Source: Cheiracanthium punctorium
Lineage: Eukaryota > Arthropoda > Arachnida > Araneae > Cheiracanthiidae
Direction of reading: 5' to 3'
NCBI GenBank assembly: GCA_038373885.1
Contig: JAWZYV010016554.1
Span: 1-64,000 of the forward strand
Length of the DNA: 64,000 nucleotides
Part shown: piece after piece, positions 40,720 through 51,793 of the stretch
Position numbering within the stretch: the first letter of the stretch is position 1
Layout of the letters: each line of letters begins with the position of its first letter
The notes under the pieces: model-generated
The model's database searches: none
What the model was told of the DNA's origin: nothing
The model's input: the letters and a program-made list of their open reading frames with translations, nothing else
Position numbers and translations under genes: made by a program

Positions 40720-41955
40720 CAGGTTGATTCAAAATTACAGTGACCAATTTTAAAAGCGTATAATTATTTGGTAAAATTTTAATTTACCCCACCAGTTTTA
40801 TTTAAAAAATTAAACGTTTAAATTACCAATCGAACTACTTTTATTAGTGGGAGTAAATTTGGCTCCGAAATTAGATCCTCAAGCCCGAAACGAAATTTTT
40901 AACTTTGTAGGATGGTTGCTCAAATTCTGTTATAATAAAGCATTTAAAATTCAGAAAAGGCATTTTTCTAATGTATAACTATCTAAACTTTGAAAAGAAA
41001 TAAAATTTGGCTGGCAATCAAGAGCTCCAGGGGGGGAAATGTGGACGAAAGGAAGTCCTTGGTGAAAAAGAAAAAAGAAACTGAAAAGACTTATCGTTGT
41101 ATAAAATCCTCTTCCTCAAAGAACTTTCGAAAAGAAACAGGTATCCCAATCGACAATTGTCGTCAGATAAAGAAAATTGCCTAAAAAAATGAGAAACTAG
41201 TTTGCATCAAATATCTGCAAACACTGTAGAAAAACGAAGAACATGTTCTTGGCCTCTGTATTCAATGTTACGCAAAGGTAGATACAAAACATGGATAACT
41301 TCTGATGAAGCGTTGTTTCGTCTGTAATTCACAACTGGCAAAAGGAGGTTCAATATATTGCGAACATCGTCGCAAAGACGCGGCTGTTTTGCAGAAGGCA
41401 AGTTAGATGTTAGGTACTGTGGTATAGATGGGAATGTCCTCTCAAGGCTTAATAAAAACATTTTTTGTAGAACCAAAGGTTAAAATTGATGCTAAATACT
41501 ATCAGAATAAAGGTCTGAAGCACATGATCAAAGAAAGTAAACGTCTTTACACCCAAGAAAACTTTGTTTTACAACAAGATTCTGCACCAAGTCATACTGG
41601 AAGGTCAATTGTCAAATGGCTGAAAGATTTTAAAAAAATTAACTTTATTTCTCCTGAAAAATGGCGACCGTCATCCCTTGACTGTGCTAATTGCGATTAT
41701 TTTTTATGGGATACTTGAAAGAACAATTAAATAGACGTAAGGTAAAAACAGATTAAGGGCTTTAAAAAGCAATCAAAGAGGAAGTTGGAAAAATACCTCC
41801 AAAAATGGTCTAAAAAGATCTTTTGGCTTGACCTAAACGTTTGCGTAAAATGTACTATGCTAAAGGAAACCACATTGAAAATTTCGTGTAAATAACTTAA
41901 AATTTTATGATGTTCTGAAATTGGTCACGTTTTTTTTTTTTTTTAAATCAACCTG
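40720..41955 (+). mobile_element. Tc1/mariner transposon, 1236 bp, degraded
   Basis: Ends CAGGTTGATTcAAAA and TTTaAATCAACCTG with TA at 40718-40719 and 41956-41957, the mariner target. Next to each end gtgaccaatttt/aaattggtcac extends the inverted repeats. Length fits a full-length mariner, but the transposase is broken by stops and frameshifts. It is nested in the 5.1-kb hAT-type element. Confidence 0.9.
41428..41718 (+). pseudogene. Tc1/mariner transposase, C-terminal catalytic fragment
   Basis: The frame reads YTQENFVLQQDSAPSHTGRS with the second catalytic aspartate in QQDSAPSHT, then INFISPEKWRPSSLDCANCD, a degraded form of the W-P-SPDLNP-D-YxLW segment; DYFLW keeps the third acidic position. 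Upstream pieces in other frames (for example KNFRKETGIPI near 41120) resemble the N-terminal helix-turn-helix linker. This is the LQQDGAPAHT-type subgroup common in arthropods. Not functional. Confidence 0.85.
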
Positions 41956-42239
41956 TATCATGCCAACACAAACCTATTATTATTTTTATAATTAACAGCC
42001 ACAGAACAGCGACGCTAATTTTAAAAAAATAAACCTTTAATTATAATGCACAGGCTGTACTAACTCAGTTTCTTATTGCAATTAATAAGTTAAAATGTAG
42101 TTTTATGCAGTAACACATAATTAACCTAGAAAATCTTATGACTAGATTTTTTATTTATCTTTTTATTTTTTTCAAAATGCGTGTTTTTAATATAATGTGA
42201 CTCACATACTTAAGATATTCTAAATAATGCAGACACAAA

Positions 42240-42625
42240 TTAAAATAAGAAAAATATAGCTTGAAGAAAATCATCCAAAACTCTTTCTGAAATAAAGTTG
42301 ATCACTAGATTAAAATACCCTACACAATTCAAATACAATATTAAAATAACAAAGATATGACTTAAGGAGAATCTTCCAAAACTTTGCCCTTCTGTATAAG
42401 GTTGGTGACAGGATTAGAATATTATACGTATACAATGCAGAAACAATATTGAAATAACCCAGACATCACTTGAAAAAAAATTCCGAAACTCTGCTCTTTG
42501 GAATAAGGTTGATCACAAGATTAAAATTTTCTGCACATTGCTAACAAAATACGTATTGAAATAACACAGACGCCACTAGAAGAAAATCTTCGAAAATTCT
42601 GGTTTTTGGAATAAAGTTGGTTCAA
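42240..42625. repeat. Tandem repeat, about 105 bp period, 3.5 copies
   Basis: Units begin near gaaaatcatcc (42265), gagaatcttcc (42367), a variant at 42472 and gaaaatcttcg (42582). Each continues with aaactct..., gaataa(a/g)gttg(a/g)tcac and ttgaaataac. Diverged. Confidence 0.75.
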
Positions 42626-42884
42626 AATATATAGAACTTTTCTTCTTAAGCAGTCTTAAAAAATATAATTAATTGCAAATTTTTGACTTGAATAAGTATT
42701 GAGTTGTTAATTAAATCTCTTCAAAGTACATCTATATAAATAAAATTAGACTTTTGTCTGTACATTTCTTGGAATTCAAAAATTTTGCGGTTTCTATCCG
42801 TTTCAAGCACCTGGGAATCCGGTGCGACCCTCAAAAAAAAGTTTGTCTGTCGTTCTGCCATTCTGTCCGTGACGCTTTTTTTTT

Positions 42885-43500
42885 TGTTCAAGCATCACGT
42901 AAAAACGACTGAAGCGAATGATATGAAATTTGGTGTCATGATAGGTGGTCACTCAACTTAAAACAAAGGCATTGAATTTTTAAAAAATCTTGATTGGATT
43001 TTGAGATTTTGTGAAAATCTTTTCAAACTGCGCAAATTTGTGCGTAAACGCATTACGTAATAACGACTAAAGCGCATGATATGAAATTTGGGCACATGAT
43101 AGATGGTTGTTCAACATAAACTATAGGTGTCCAATTTTTTAAACATTTTTATTAGATTTTGAGTAACGACTAATACGAATGCTACGAAATTTGGTGATAT
43201 GATAGGTAGTTGCTAATCTTAATTTATAGGCGTTGAATTTTTAAAATATTTTGATTACATTTTGAGATTTTGTGAAAATCGTTTTAAAATGCTGAAATTT
43301 TGTTCCAGCATCACGAAATAAAGACTGCAGGGAATGAAACGAAATTGGGAGACATGATAGGTTGTCACTCCACTTAAATTCTAGGCTTCCAATTTTTCAA
43401 AAATATTGATTAGATTTTGAGATTTTGCGAAAATTATTTCAATATGTGTCAATATTCGCTCGTGCATCACATAATTACGACTAAAGTGAATGAAATGATA
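42885..43500. repeat. Tandem repeat, about 120-155 bp period, 4 copies
   Basis: Units recognised by catcacgtaaaaacgactga, gatatgaaatttgg, catgataggtggt and ttgattagattttgagattt, starting at about 42888, 43045, 43163 and 43303, with a partial fifth at 43462. It is preceded by tctatataaataaaattaga and ctgtcgttctgcc, a leader often seen before such arrays in invertebrate repeats. Confidence 0.8.
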
Positions 43501-43740
43501 TCACTTAGTACTCTCAAACCTGTAATATTTTAACAATACATTAAAATTATAACTTCGCTTTCTTTACTTTGGCAACATACTACTTCCATTCTGCGTACTC
43601 CTACAATGCTGACGAAAGTTCTTGCTTTTTGGAAATTTGCATTCAGTATTTTTCCAGAACGGATAAGTTCTTAAAATTATTGAGGGGGAGGGGTTGCACT
43701 CATCGCCAGTTGGTGAGCCATATGTCAGGGGGGTGGGCAC

Positions 43741-44195
43741 TAGAGATGAGATGGACTCAGCCCGAGCCCAAACCAGGCTCGTGAGAAATTTCTCTTTTAT
43801 TGAACGTATTCCTTGTAAACAGATTTTAAAAAGTGATTCATGGGAGAAATAAACTAATTAATATTATTTGATAAACTTTAATATAACGGATTAGGTAGTG
43901 CATTAATGGTTTGCTGTTATCAGATTACTTTCAAAGCAAACTGCTGTTCTCATTGGTTGCGGTTTTAAATTACAAAGGAAAGCACTTATGAATATTTAAT
44001 TTTTTTTTTAAACTGTGAGCAGTAAAAATATTAAGAAGAAAACATTACTGAGGGTAATTTTAGTTTAAAAAATACAGTGGACTTAGTGGATTGTTGACTA
44101 CTTAGTGACTGTTGATAGACCTTATTTAGTCGTGAGCCGGATATCCGATGATATTTCGGATATTGATAAATCAGCCGGATATCAAGTGCATCACT
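43741..44195. mobile_element. Possible short hAT element
   Basis: Begins tagagatgagatggac and ends gtgcatcacta, imperfect inverted ends of the TAGAGATG type. No 8-bp duplication is convincing. Confidence 0.3.
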
Positions 44196-45639
44196 AGATA
44201 TTTCAAATATTCATTTATTCTTCACGAGAGCATGTAAAATAGTATTCATAAAGTTTTATAAAACTTTAGAACAGAAAAACAAATTACAGATTTACCCTCT
44301 TGTCAGTTGAAAGGGTGGGTATAATGGAAACATTTCTTAAATTACATATTAATGAAAATATGATAATACAAATTTTTCAACATACTTAAGAAGATATTAT
44401 GTCATCGTTTATATTATCATTTAAAAACACACAATGAAATATTGAGTATTTACTTTAGTTTTTTTTCCTGGTGTGCTTTCTGAAGTTTTCTGGAAATATC
44501 TGTTCATCTATTGCTTTGTCCGTTTCCTGTAGATTTGAGTCTTCATTGTTAGCAGGCAAACTTATGTATAATTTTTAGAATTTTATTTAAAATTTCTCCT
44601 ATACTTCTACTCAACGGGCACTTTCTTGAGGCCATAATCTCTATTCGAACCCACCAACTGTACAGAGCAACACGCTAGTCAAAAACACGAGCATCTGGAC
44701 CTTGGGAATGGTGGGGAAAGGGTCAACTTGTGCCCCTCCTTGTAATTTTATCGTTAGTAGAAAGTACTATTTTTGTATACACCATAGTTTAAAAATACCA
44801 CAGGTGCCCTTAAAGCTGATAACACTTGGGGATACAAACTTCACAGGGTACAACAGTAACGAGCTGAGGTTATAGGGAAGGGGAAATTTTTAGTATCCCG
44901 GGAGTAGGATATTGCCCAAATGTATATTTTTCTGGTGTGTAGGCGTGTCGAAAGTCACCACGGGTTAGTGATTAAAGGCACTTTTTAACCTTTTTATTGA
45001 CTTGTTTTTTTACTTCCTTCTCAATGTGAAAGGATCTAGAAAACGTTTATCAAAAAGATTAGACAAATATCACACTACAAGGATTCATGAGACGATCCAT
45101 TTTTTGCAAATTGCAATATATATATAACAACTGAAAAAATTTCGGGGGGGGGGCACGGGCCCGGTGGGCCCCCCCCTGGCTACGCCAGTGCGATGAATAT
45201 TTTTACGGCAGAGCACGGAGTAACAGACAAACGGAATTCATAAACATTCCAACTTCGTTGGAAAGTGTTAAAAAATGCTTAAAAAGACAGAATGTGAGGC
45301 TTAATGTGACACACAAAAAAAGATACGATCTGCAATAAGAAAAGTAATTCTAGATTGAAAAGTTAAATTTTCCTGTAATTTAAGAGAAAAACGAAAAATC
45401 AGAGATATCAATTTTGAGGTCCCTAAGATCGGGTCCCCCGTGTATTTGCCCTGCCATGTCTCCCTACTTTTTAAGGCCCTGTAATCCTTACTCTTACATT
45501 TTATTTTTGATTATAACTTACTCATTATTTTTCTAAAATCAAATTAAGTCACAAAATTGGGGTTCTTTGTATAAATGACATGAAAATAAATACAAATACA
45601 TTAAAAAATAGTACAAATATATTTTAACTATATAATTAC

Positions 45640-45882
45640 CTGATCGTTGATGAACTTTTTCTTGGAGAATGCCGCTTCAAATGGATTTGAGGGAGCTCCA
45701 ACAGTTTGAATGGAAATTCTCTTTCCATTATGCACAGTTATTTCGTGTCTTCTTTTATAATCATCATCAAAACAACTACCACATTTAGTGCATTGCACTT
45801 TTTGTCGCTTTCTTTTAATAACTGGTGTCATATTTTTGTTTACAACTGGTTTAGTTTCAAACTTTAACGCACATTTCAGCAA
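45640..45882 (-). pseudogene. Possible zinc-finger exon in segmental copy A
   Basis: An 81-codon stretch from ATG at 45882 to a GT donor (CAG/gtaatt, donor at 45639-45638). It contains VQCTKCGSCFDDDYKRRHEI and TVHNGKR, a C2H2-like pattern C-x2-C-x12-H-x4-H, preceded by a basic KRKRQK block, and then NPFEAAFSKKKF. I do not recognise a specific gene; it resembles the DNA-binding N-terminus of transposon-related or ZMYM-like proteins. The paralogous copy at about 50960-51350 is broken by small indels and a MITE. No following exons were found. I list it as a pseudogene because nothing completes it, but it could be a real first exon. Confidence 0.4.
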
Positions 45883-46599
45883 TCACATTGAACTTAGTTA
45901 AATGTTAGATTTTTTTTCCGAATTAGTGTACTAATTATATTTAAAAGCTAAAGATGTATTCTTTTAAACAAGCTATGCTATAGAATTCCTCCAAGTATGT
46001 ATATAGGTAAATATAACTTTCACATGGTGGCTGTCCAGCAAGCAGGAATAGGGGACGCATTACACTATTTTCAACTATACAAATTGATTTCTTTTTCCCA
46101 TGCATTTCAGAGAAGCAAAGAGAATACATCTATTTTCCAGAAAAAGTCACGCTGGGCTCAAAGGCAGCGATGGCCGAAAGCCAGTGGCGGCCTCCTTGCA
46201 CTGTTTGTATCGGTATTTCGTAATTTTCCTCAGGGTGATTTATGAGACTGGACTTTTCTCGTCCCCAGACTGTATCACCCCCATAGCAGAAGAGTTCTTA
46301 TTAGCTTACTGTGGGCATGCAAGATGAATATTTACATTCTGAGACAGGTGTCATAGAAGTCTTTGGTGTCGAATGCGAAGTGCGGATTTTCCGACTCCCC
46401 CTTTTGTACAGTAGTGTATTGCAAACGAACACCGAGTGCTCTATTATTCATTCCCACTTCATTCTTTTGACTAATGCAAATAAGAAAGGAATTTCCGACT
46501 CGGTGTTTTATACGCAGCAAGGTGAACCTCAAATAGACAAAAATTAGGAAAAGTGCCGATAGAAAACTCTTTTGAATACTAGAATGAAGAGTTTTGGAA

Positions 46600-46960
46600 G
46601 TCGGGAATAGCAATTTTTGCCGACTGAATATTTTAAGTGGGGGGGGTGTCTCACCCCCCCACACCCCCCCGTGGGATCGGCCCTGTTTTCGACTCTTTTC
46701 GACTCTTTACGACTCTGAGTCGATAGATGATTTGAAACAGCAAATGAGTGGGTGTGGGTGAGTTGGTCACTGAGTTGGTGCAGCAACGAATCTTTACTGA
46801 TTCAGTGTTTCGCTCTGTTTCGGTGATTGTATACGATCGTTGAGATTCGTTAGTTTTTCGAATCTTCTATCGACAGGGCCGATCCCAGAAGAAAATCTTG
46901 GGGGGGGGGGGGGGTGAAGAGACGTAAATTGCCGAATGAAAAAATAGATTTGCCGATTCA
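46600..46960. mobile_element. Composite G-F-G repeat
   Basis: Two inverted G pieces with G- and C-tracts (46605-46683 ending gggatcggccctg; 46877-46950 starting cagggccgatcccag) flank a family F segment (46682-46876) that is the reverse complement of 5653-5840. The same G+F junction occurs at 32966-33245, so the combination is a unit rather than a chance insertion. Confidence 0.7.
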
Positions 46961-47387
46961 GTTCCCAAGTTGGTCACCTCCCAATATTAGACAGTTTTCC
47001 GAGGAACAGAACGTGCCCATAACATAGAAACAGCATACATACCTCTCTAAGTTGTGCAGAAGGAGCCGCAAACGTTCGAATTTAAGAGGATTCACATTAT
47101 TTAGGCATTAATAATCAATCTGGTTTTTACATTAATAAAGTCTATTACATTAATAAATTGCAGGGGGGAGTACGCAAAACGCGGAATTTTTAACAAAAAG
47201 GCTCGATTATTATCACTTTGCCCACAAAAATCCACATTTTTGCTGTGGAGGCATGGTTACACCCCTGACACTATCATAAGTAAATAAATTTTCATAAAAT
47301 ATTCATAACTTTTAATTTAGTCATGAAATATTCTCTCCAGGACTGAGGAAAATATTTGCTTATCCGTATGTGACAAAACTATGAGTG

Positions 47388-47552
47388 CCGTAAAGTAAAT
47401 AAAAAACTTTGTAAAAAACACACATAAGATGTAACAGGTAAGTAGATACGTACGTTTCGACTAGAAATTGTTTTAGTCGAAACGTACATATCTACTTACC
47501 CGTTGCATCTTATGTGTGTTTTTTACAAAGTTTTTTATTTACTTTATTGTTT
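47388..47552. mobile_element. Foldback palindrome (family H), about 160 bp
   Basis: taaagtaaataaaaaacttt, acacacataagatgtaac, gtacgtttcgac on the left and their reverse complements on the right (gtcgaaacgtac, gttgcatcttatgtgtgt, aaagttttttatttacttta), around a loop near tagaaattgtttta. Related to 36330-36735. Confidence 0.88.
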
Positions 47553-47737
47553 AATACCAGTATTTTGAGTGCGTTTTTTCCGTTATCAGTGCCGTAGTTT
47601 GGAGTTTGCGTTGGCGAAAATGAATTTGGGGGGGGGGGGTACCCTGAATGGAGTTTTACATCATTAAAAAAAGGAAAGGAAGCCATACCGAGAGCACTTT
47701 ATACAACACTGTCTTATTTGTGTATATACTATTGCAT

Positions 47738-48459
47738 ACCTGCCAGTTCTACTGGATTTTTTCAGGAGACTACCGGATTTTGATGGTTTCTCCTTGGTCT
47801 CTTGATTTTACATTAAAATCTCCTGGTTTTCTAACATTTTGAAGCTTTAATAATCGATGCATTTATTTCTCCACCAGTTCTGAAAGATTATCACTCTCTG
47901 GGTCTATTCATTCAATATGGAAAAATATACCATGGTATTTTGGTCCAATAATAAAAGTTTGTGCTTATATTGATAACTCATTTGTGAGGGATTCTTGAAA
48001 TTTTCAGAATTCGATCTCAAATCGTTTGATTGAAATATTTTTTGAGTTCAAAGTCCCAAAATTTTACTACATTTTTTTTTAGCCTAAAACGCCGATATTT
48101 TGTAAAATTTCGAACATTTAAGAAAAGTCTTGTGAACGTAAAGAAACGTTGAAGTTTTATTCATTTTGTGTTAAAATAATTCTATTTCTGAGCTATTTTA
48201 CGAATTCTATTTTTAATATCACGACCTTATGTGTGATTGAAGTTTCAAACATAAGCTGTCATAAAAAGCAAACTTTTCACTTTAAAAACCATAACTGTGT
48301 CGTGTCATGCCAAATTATATTTTTAAAAAATGATACATAGATTTAATGTGTGAAAAAATTTCGAAGAGTGTTTTGTGACTTAGATAAGTAACTATGACTT
48401 TAAGATTATGATACAACATAAATCTACTGGATTTTCTTAGCTAGATGTTGGCAGGAATG
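47738..48459. mobile_element. hAT-type MITE, 722 bp, perfect 8-bp duplication
   Basis: ctattgca at 47730-47737 and 48460-48467. The ends tacctgccagttctactgga and ggcaggaatg are only partly inverted (CCTGCCA/TGGCAGG), and an inner tctactggatttt also occurs near both ends. AT-rich, no coding capacity. In copy A the equivalent point (ataccattgcattac) is empty. Confidence 0.75.
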
Positions 48460-48481
48460 CTATTGCACGACGAACAGTTAA

Positions 48482-48715
48482 CTGTTCGCTCCCGGCGAAA
48501 GACACGACGGCAGAGATTCCTCCTTCCTGCGTCCATCGTTGCTTTCCGGCATGGAAATTCTCTTTCAATAAATGTTTCTGCTCTGGCCACAGCCTTGCAC
48601 AAGCGCATGACTGGACCATGCCAGGGCATTCAAAGACCCACGCTGAAAAGCAACGATTTACACAGGAGGGAGAAATTTCTACCATTGTGTCTTAGCAACA
48701 ACGGTAGTGAACAGG
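48482..48715 (+). mobile_element. piggyBac-type MITE, 234 bp (paralogue of 39290-39507)
   Basis: Starts ctgttcgctcccgg after TTAA (48478-48481) and ends agtgaacagg before ATAA (48716-48719), one base off TTAA. Interior inverted block gcgtccatcgttgctttcc as in the other copy. Confidence 0.85.
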
Positions 48716-49029
48716 ATAAAGCCAACAAGAAATCAAATATTGTTTTAAGTACTGCTCTTAAAGCCTAATCTATGAGTGTTATTTTGTTAGCCCTATATAG
48801 GTATCAACGCTACGTCCATCCATTCCGATGGACATAATGATCTCATAAACCTCAATAATAAATACCAATTTGTTTTCCTTGAAATGGATGAACGTTTCTA
48901 AAATGTACTCTAAGCATTCTCTGCCTATAGGCTGCAATGCATTGGAATTATTTTGTGCGCTCCTGTAAGAACTATAAAGGGTACTTACATCCTTTACAAT
49001 AGGGTACATGCTATGGTACTTCTCACTAT

Positions 49030-49281
49030 CAGTAGCGGATTCAGGGGAGGGGCTAGGGGGCTTCAGCCCCCCCCCCCAAAAGAGATTGCTAAAGGGTAAC
49101 ATTCTGCTTCATTATGCACTTTGAGTATATAAAATGATCTTTTTTAATCACTTAGCCCCTCCCAAAAGTTTTTACATTGGTTTAGACTAAAATTTTACTT
49201 TACTGTACATTTTGTTTGGATGAAATAAGCTTTTCTCAAAATTTAGCCCCTCCCAAAACAGACTTTCTGGATCCGCCACTG
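49030..49281 (+). mobile_element. G/C-tract MITE family C, 252 bp, perfect 8-bp duplication
   Basis: Ends cagtagcggattcagggg and ctggatccgccactg; ctcactat at 49022-49029 and 49282-49289. Very similar to 14981-15242 but lacks about 10 bases after tcccaaa. Confidence 0.93.
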
Positions 49282-49573
49282 CTCACTATCATATGAAAAT
49301 TTGTTCGATGCATATTTGCGGCAGTTAGAGCAAGGGCAGACAGACAAACTGAAAGCATGAACATTCCAAGTTCTTTGGAAAGCGTTAAAAATAAAGGCTT
49401 AAAAAGAATGTGAGGCTTAAAGGGAAAAAAACTGGAATAAGGAAAGTAATTCTGGCTCGAAAAGTTAATTTTTCATGTAATTAAAAAGAAAATGGAAAAT
49501 TAAGCATATTGATTTTGAAACTCCTAAGGTCACGACCCCCCACTATTTGCTCAACCATGTTTTCCTATTTTAA

Positions 49574-50751
49574 GGGGTTAGAGGTAGTCAGAGGCGTGAA
49601 AAAATACCATTTTTTATTAATTTTTTTACTAGTAATTAAGTTTATTTCACATAAGTAAAAACATAGTATCATTTCATCATACTTTAACATTACTTCACTT
49701 AAATTTAAAAAAAAAAAAACAATTATTATTTTACAAGTTATGGCGGTCTAAGTTGAACAGGTTTTAATAATGGGTCCTTGCGGTGACCATTACAACCCCT
49801 TGGAGATTCATCTAAAATCAATGAAACGAAAAAGATTATTTTTATGGATAGATAATCTTGTGCCTGATCGAAGCTTTTTTTGTTTTTTTTCAAAATTAAC
49901 AAAATGGAAATTTTTTTGCAGATTTTCGGGAAGAAACCAACAATTAATTTTTTATAAAAAATCGAAGTTTAAAAATAAAAAAAAATCCTTCGATCAGGCA
50001 CTAGCTTTTTATGTTTTCTAAAAGCTGTATAAGTTTCATTCAAATCTATCGAGCGGTTTTTGAGTTACAGTGGTCACCAGTTCAAAAAACATAGTTTCGA
50101 GAAAAACGCATTTAAAGTTTTACAGTCGATTGATGTACAGTAATACGAATAATTTCAATACTTACACTGAGTCATCTATTCCTGGACCATATAAGAGTTC
50201 TTCAGCCGTTGTAGAACTTTCTAAAACATCAATTTGTTGTTGTCTACGTCGCATTCTACCTTCGCGAGTGTTGTCGTTAGCGCACTGATCAGCTACTTTT
50301 ACACGTGCACTATCGGTTTTTTCAGTATACCGATGCGAATTAGGCCCACAACTAAGTCCCAGTGTGTTCATTATTACTAATAATGACTTTGTCCCTTCAT
50401 TAAATATACTCATAGCTACGTATGCAGCAATTTGAACAATGGTAAAACTAGTATTGATAGTTTTTGGGCATATTTTCCACACTAGTTGGTTGAAGCTCTC
50501 ATTATTATTTTGATTAAATCCACCTACACATCTTGAAAGTAAATTTTCATTACTAAGATCTTCATAAATAGGCTTGATTGCTTTTAAAACTTCAGGAGGT
50601 AAGGGAGAATTATGCCGCTAGCTAATTGTTCTCGGAAATATTAGACCGCTCGAGAGCCTTTTATTCTTCGCTAAATAACTCGAAAGATATTTGTCGGATT
50701 CACTTCAAACTTTCAGAGAATATTTTTAAGATACTATACTTTAAGAAAATG

Positions 50752-50782
<31 letters not shown>

Positions 50783-50814
50783 ATTTTTTGAAAATTCTGA
50801 CTACCCCTAACCCC
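49574..50814 (-). mobile_element. Kolobok-like transposon, 1241 bp, TTAA target
   Basis: Ends GGGGTTAGaGGTAGTCAGA and TCTGACTACcCCTAACCCC, flanked by TTAA at 49570-49573 and 50815-50818. Segmental copy A has a single TTAA at this point (cttttTTAAggccctg), so the insertion is specific to copy B. It contains a C-terminal transposase fragment (50162-50482, minus). TTAA targets with G-rich inverted ends and this protein type suggest Kolobok rather than piggyBac, whose ends differ. Confidence 0.85.
50162..50482 (-). pseudogene. Transposase C-terminal fragment (Mutator-like/Kolobok domain)
   Basis: The frame reads MWKICPKTINTSFTIVQIAA, then FNEGTKSLLVIMNTLGLSCG, RRRQQQIDVLESS and YGPGID. This layout (IWK.APK.......A...A...FN.G......M...G..PG, then a basic RR(R)Q segment and YGPGI) is typical of the C-terminal half of the 'Mutator-like transposase domain' proteins found in arthropod transposons. 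The assignment is from recognised pattern only. Catalytic parts are absent. After DDS the sequence continues gtgtaagt, a possible donor site, so this may be an exon. Confidence 0.6.
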
Positions 50815-50959
50815 TTAACGGGCCTGTGATTTATACTCTTGTATTTTTTCTCTTATAACTTACCTATTTTTCTAAAATTAAATTAAATTACAAAAAATTG
50901 GGGTTATTTCTATATGAATGATATGAAAGTAAATCATAATAAAAAGTAGTACAAATATA

Positions 50960-51350
50960 ATCTAATCGGTGATGATCTTTTTCTTGAAGAATGGATTTGA
51001 CGGAGCTCCAACAGTTTGTATGGAAATTCTCTTTACATTATGACAGTTATTTCGAGTCTTCTTTTAGTCATTATCAAAACAACTACATACATGGGCGCCG
51101 GCAGCATGGGGTAAGGGGGGGCATGCCCCCCCCCTGGATTTTTGTATGCAGTGTTTTCCCTTGCTTTTTTGCTCTTTCCAACATGGTAACCATACGTTAA
51201 AGTAGTCTTTGCCCCCCCCCTTGGAAAAAATTCTGCCGGCGCCCATGACTACATATCACATTTTGTGCACTGCACTTTTTGTCATTTTCTTTCGTTTACA
51301 ACTAGTTTCATGTTTTTGCTTACAACTGGTTTCAGGCTTCAGTCTTAAAT
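50960..51350 (-). pseudogene. Paralogous zinc-finger exon in segmental copy B, broken
   Basis: It matches 45640-45882 (gatttgacggagctccaaca, gtatggaaattctcttt, gtgcactgcactttttgtca) but lacks several bases and is interrupted by the MITE at 51090-51247, which falls just before the CxxC half of the finger. Confidence 0.6.
51090..51247 (+). mobile_element. MITE family E, 158 bp, perfect 8-bp duplication
   Basis: Ends catgggcgccggcagcat and ctgccggcgcccatg; actacata at 51082-51089 and 51248-51255. G-tract then C-tract (51114-51130) inside the left end and a second C-tract near 51213-51220. Copy A is empty here (caactaccacatttag). Confidence 0.94.
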
Positions 51351-51793
51351 GCACACTGCAGCAAACTTTTACTTCATTTTGTTAAATGTTAGAGATTTTT
51401 TTTAAATTTTTTTTTTTTTTACCAAATTGATGTATTAATTATATCTTAAGCTCAAGATGGTTTTCTTCTAATCAAGGTATGCTAAGATTTAGATTCCAAG
51501 GTATGCAAAGGCTCCTCAAGTATATGTCTGACTTTGGCTCGGTTGCTGTCTAGCTAACCGAGCTAACCGGAATAGGGGACACACTATTTTCTACTGTACA
51601 AGTGAATTTCTTTTTCCCATGCATTTCAAAGAAGCAAAGAAAATACATCTGTTTCCCAGAAAAGACCACGCTGGATCAAAGGGTGGCGACAGCCTCAGGC
51701 CAATTGCGGCCTCCTTGCGCTATTTTTACTTCATACTGAGTGGTATTTCATAATTTGTCTCAGGGCAATATATGAAACTGGAACATTCTCGTT

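Larger units (their letters stand above)
40096..45190. mobile_element. 5.1-kb hAT-type element with GGCGTAGCC ends
   Basis: Perfect inverted ends cactggcgtagccagg and cctggctacgccagtg, flanked by the perfect 8-bp duplication cgatgaat (40088-40095 and 45191-45198). Segmental copy B has the uninterrupted site (gttcgatgcatatttgcggc at about 49310). The termini match those of the small G/C-tract MITEs, so this may be a long relative. It has no hAT transposase frame. It contains a mariner insertion (40720-41955), two tandem arrays (42240-42625, 42885-43500) and AT-rich filler. It may be an eroded autonomous copy or a composite carrier. Confidence 0.88.
39195..46500 (+). repeat. Segmental duplication, copy A
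   Basis: Collinear with 47680-52640. Shared landmarks in order: agccataccgagag; the piggyBac MITE; aagccaacaag and cctaatctatgag; aacctcaataataaat; gcagagca/gcagttaga and cagacaaac; caaaattggggtt; the zinc-finger exon; ggaataggggac; catgcatttca and gcggcctccttgc; gactcccccttttgt; attcccacttc. Divergence is appreciable. Copy A alone carries the 5.1-kb element (40096-45190). Confidence 0.85.

Noticed and set aside
46332..46786. Minus-strand frames of 80-110 codons near 46.5 kb
   Set aside because: They read through G/C-tract repeat and segmental-duplication sequence with no conservation between the two segment copies.
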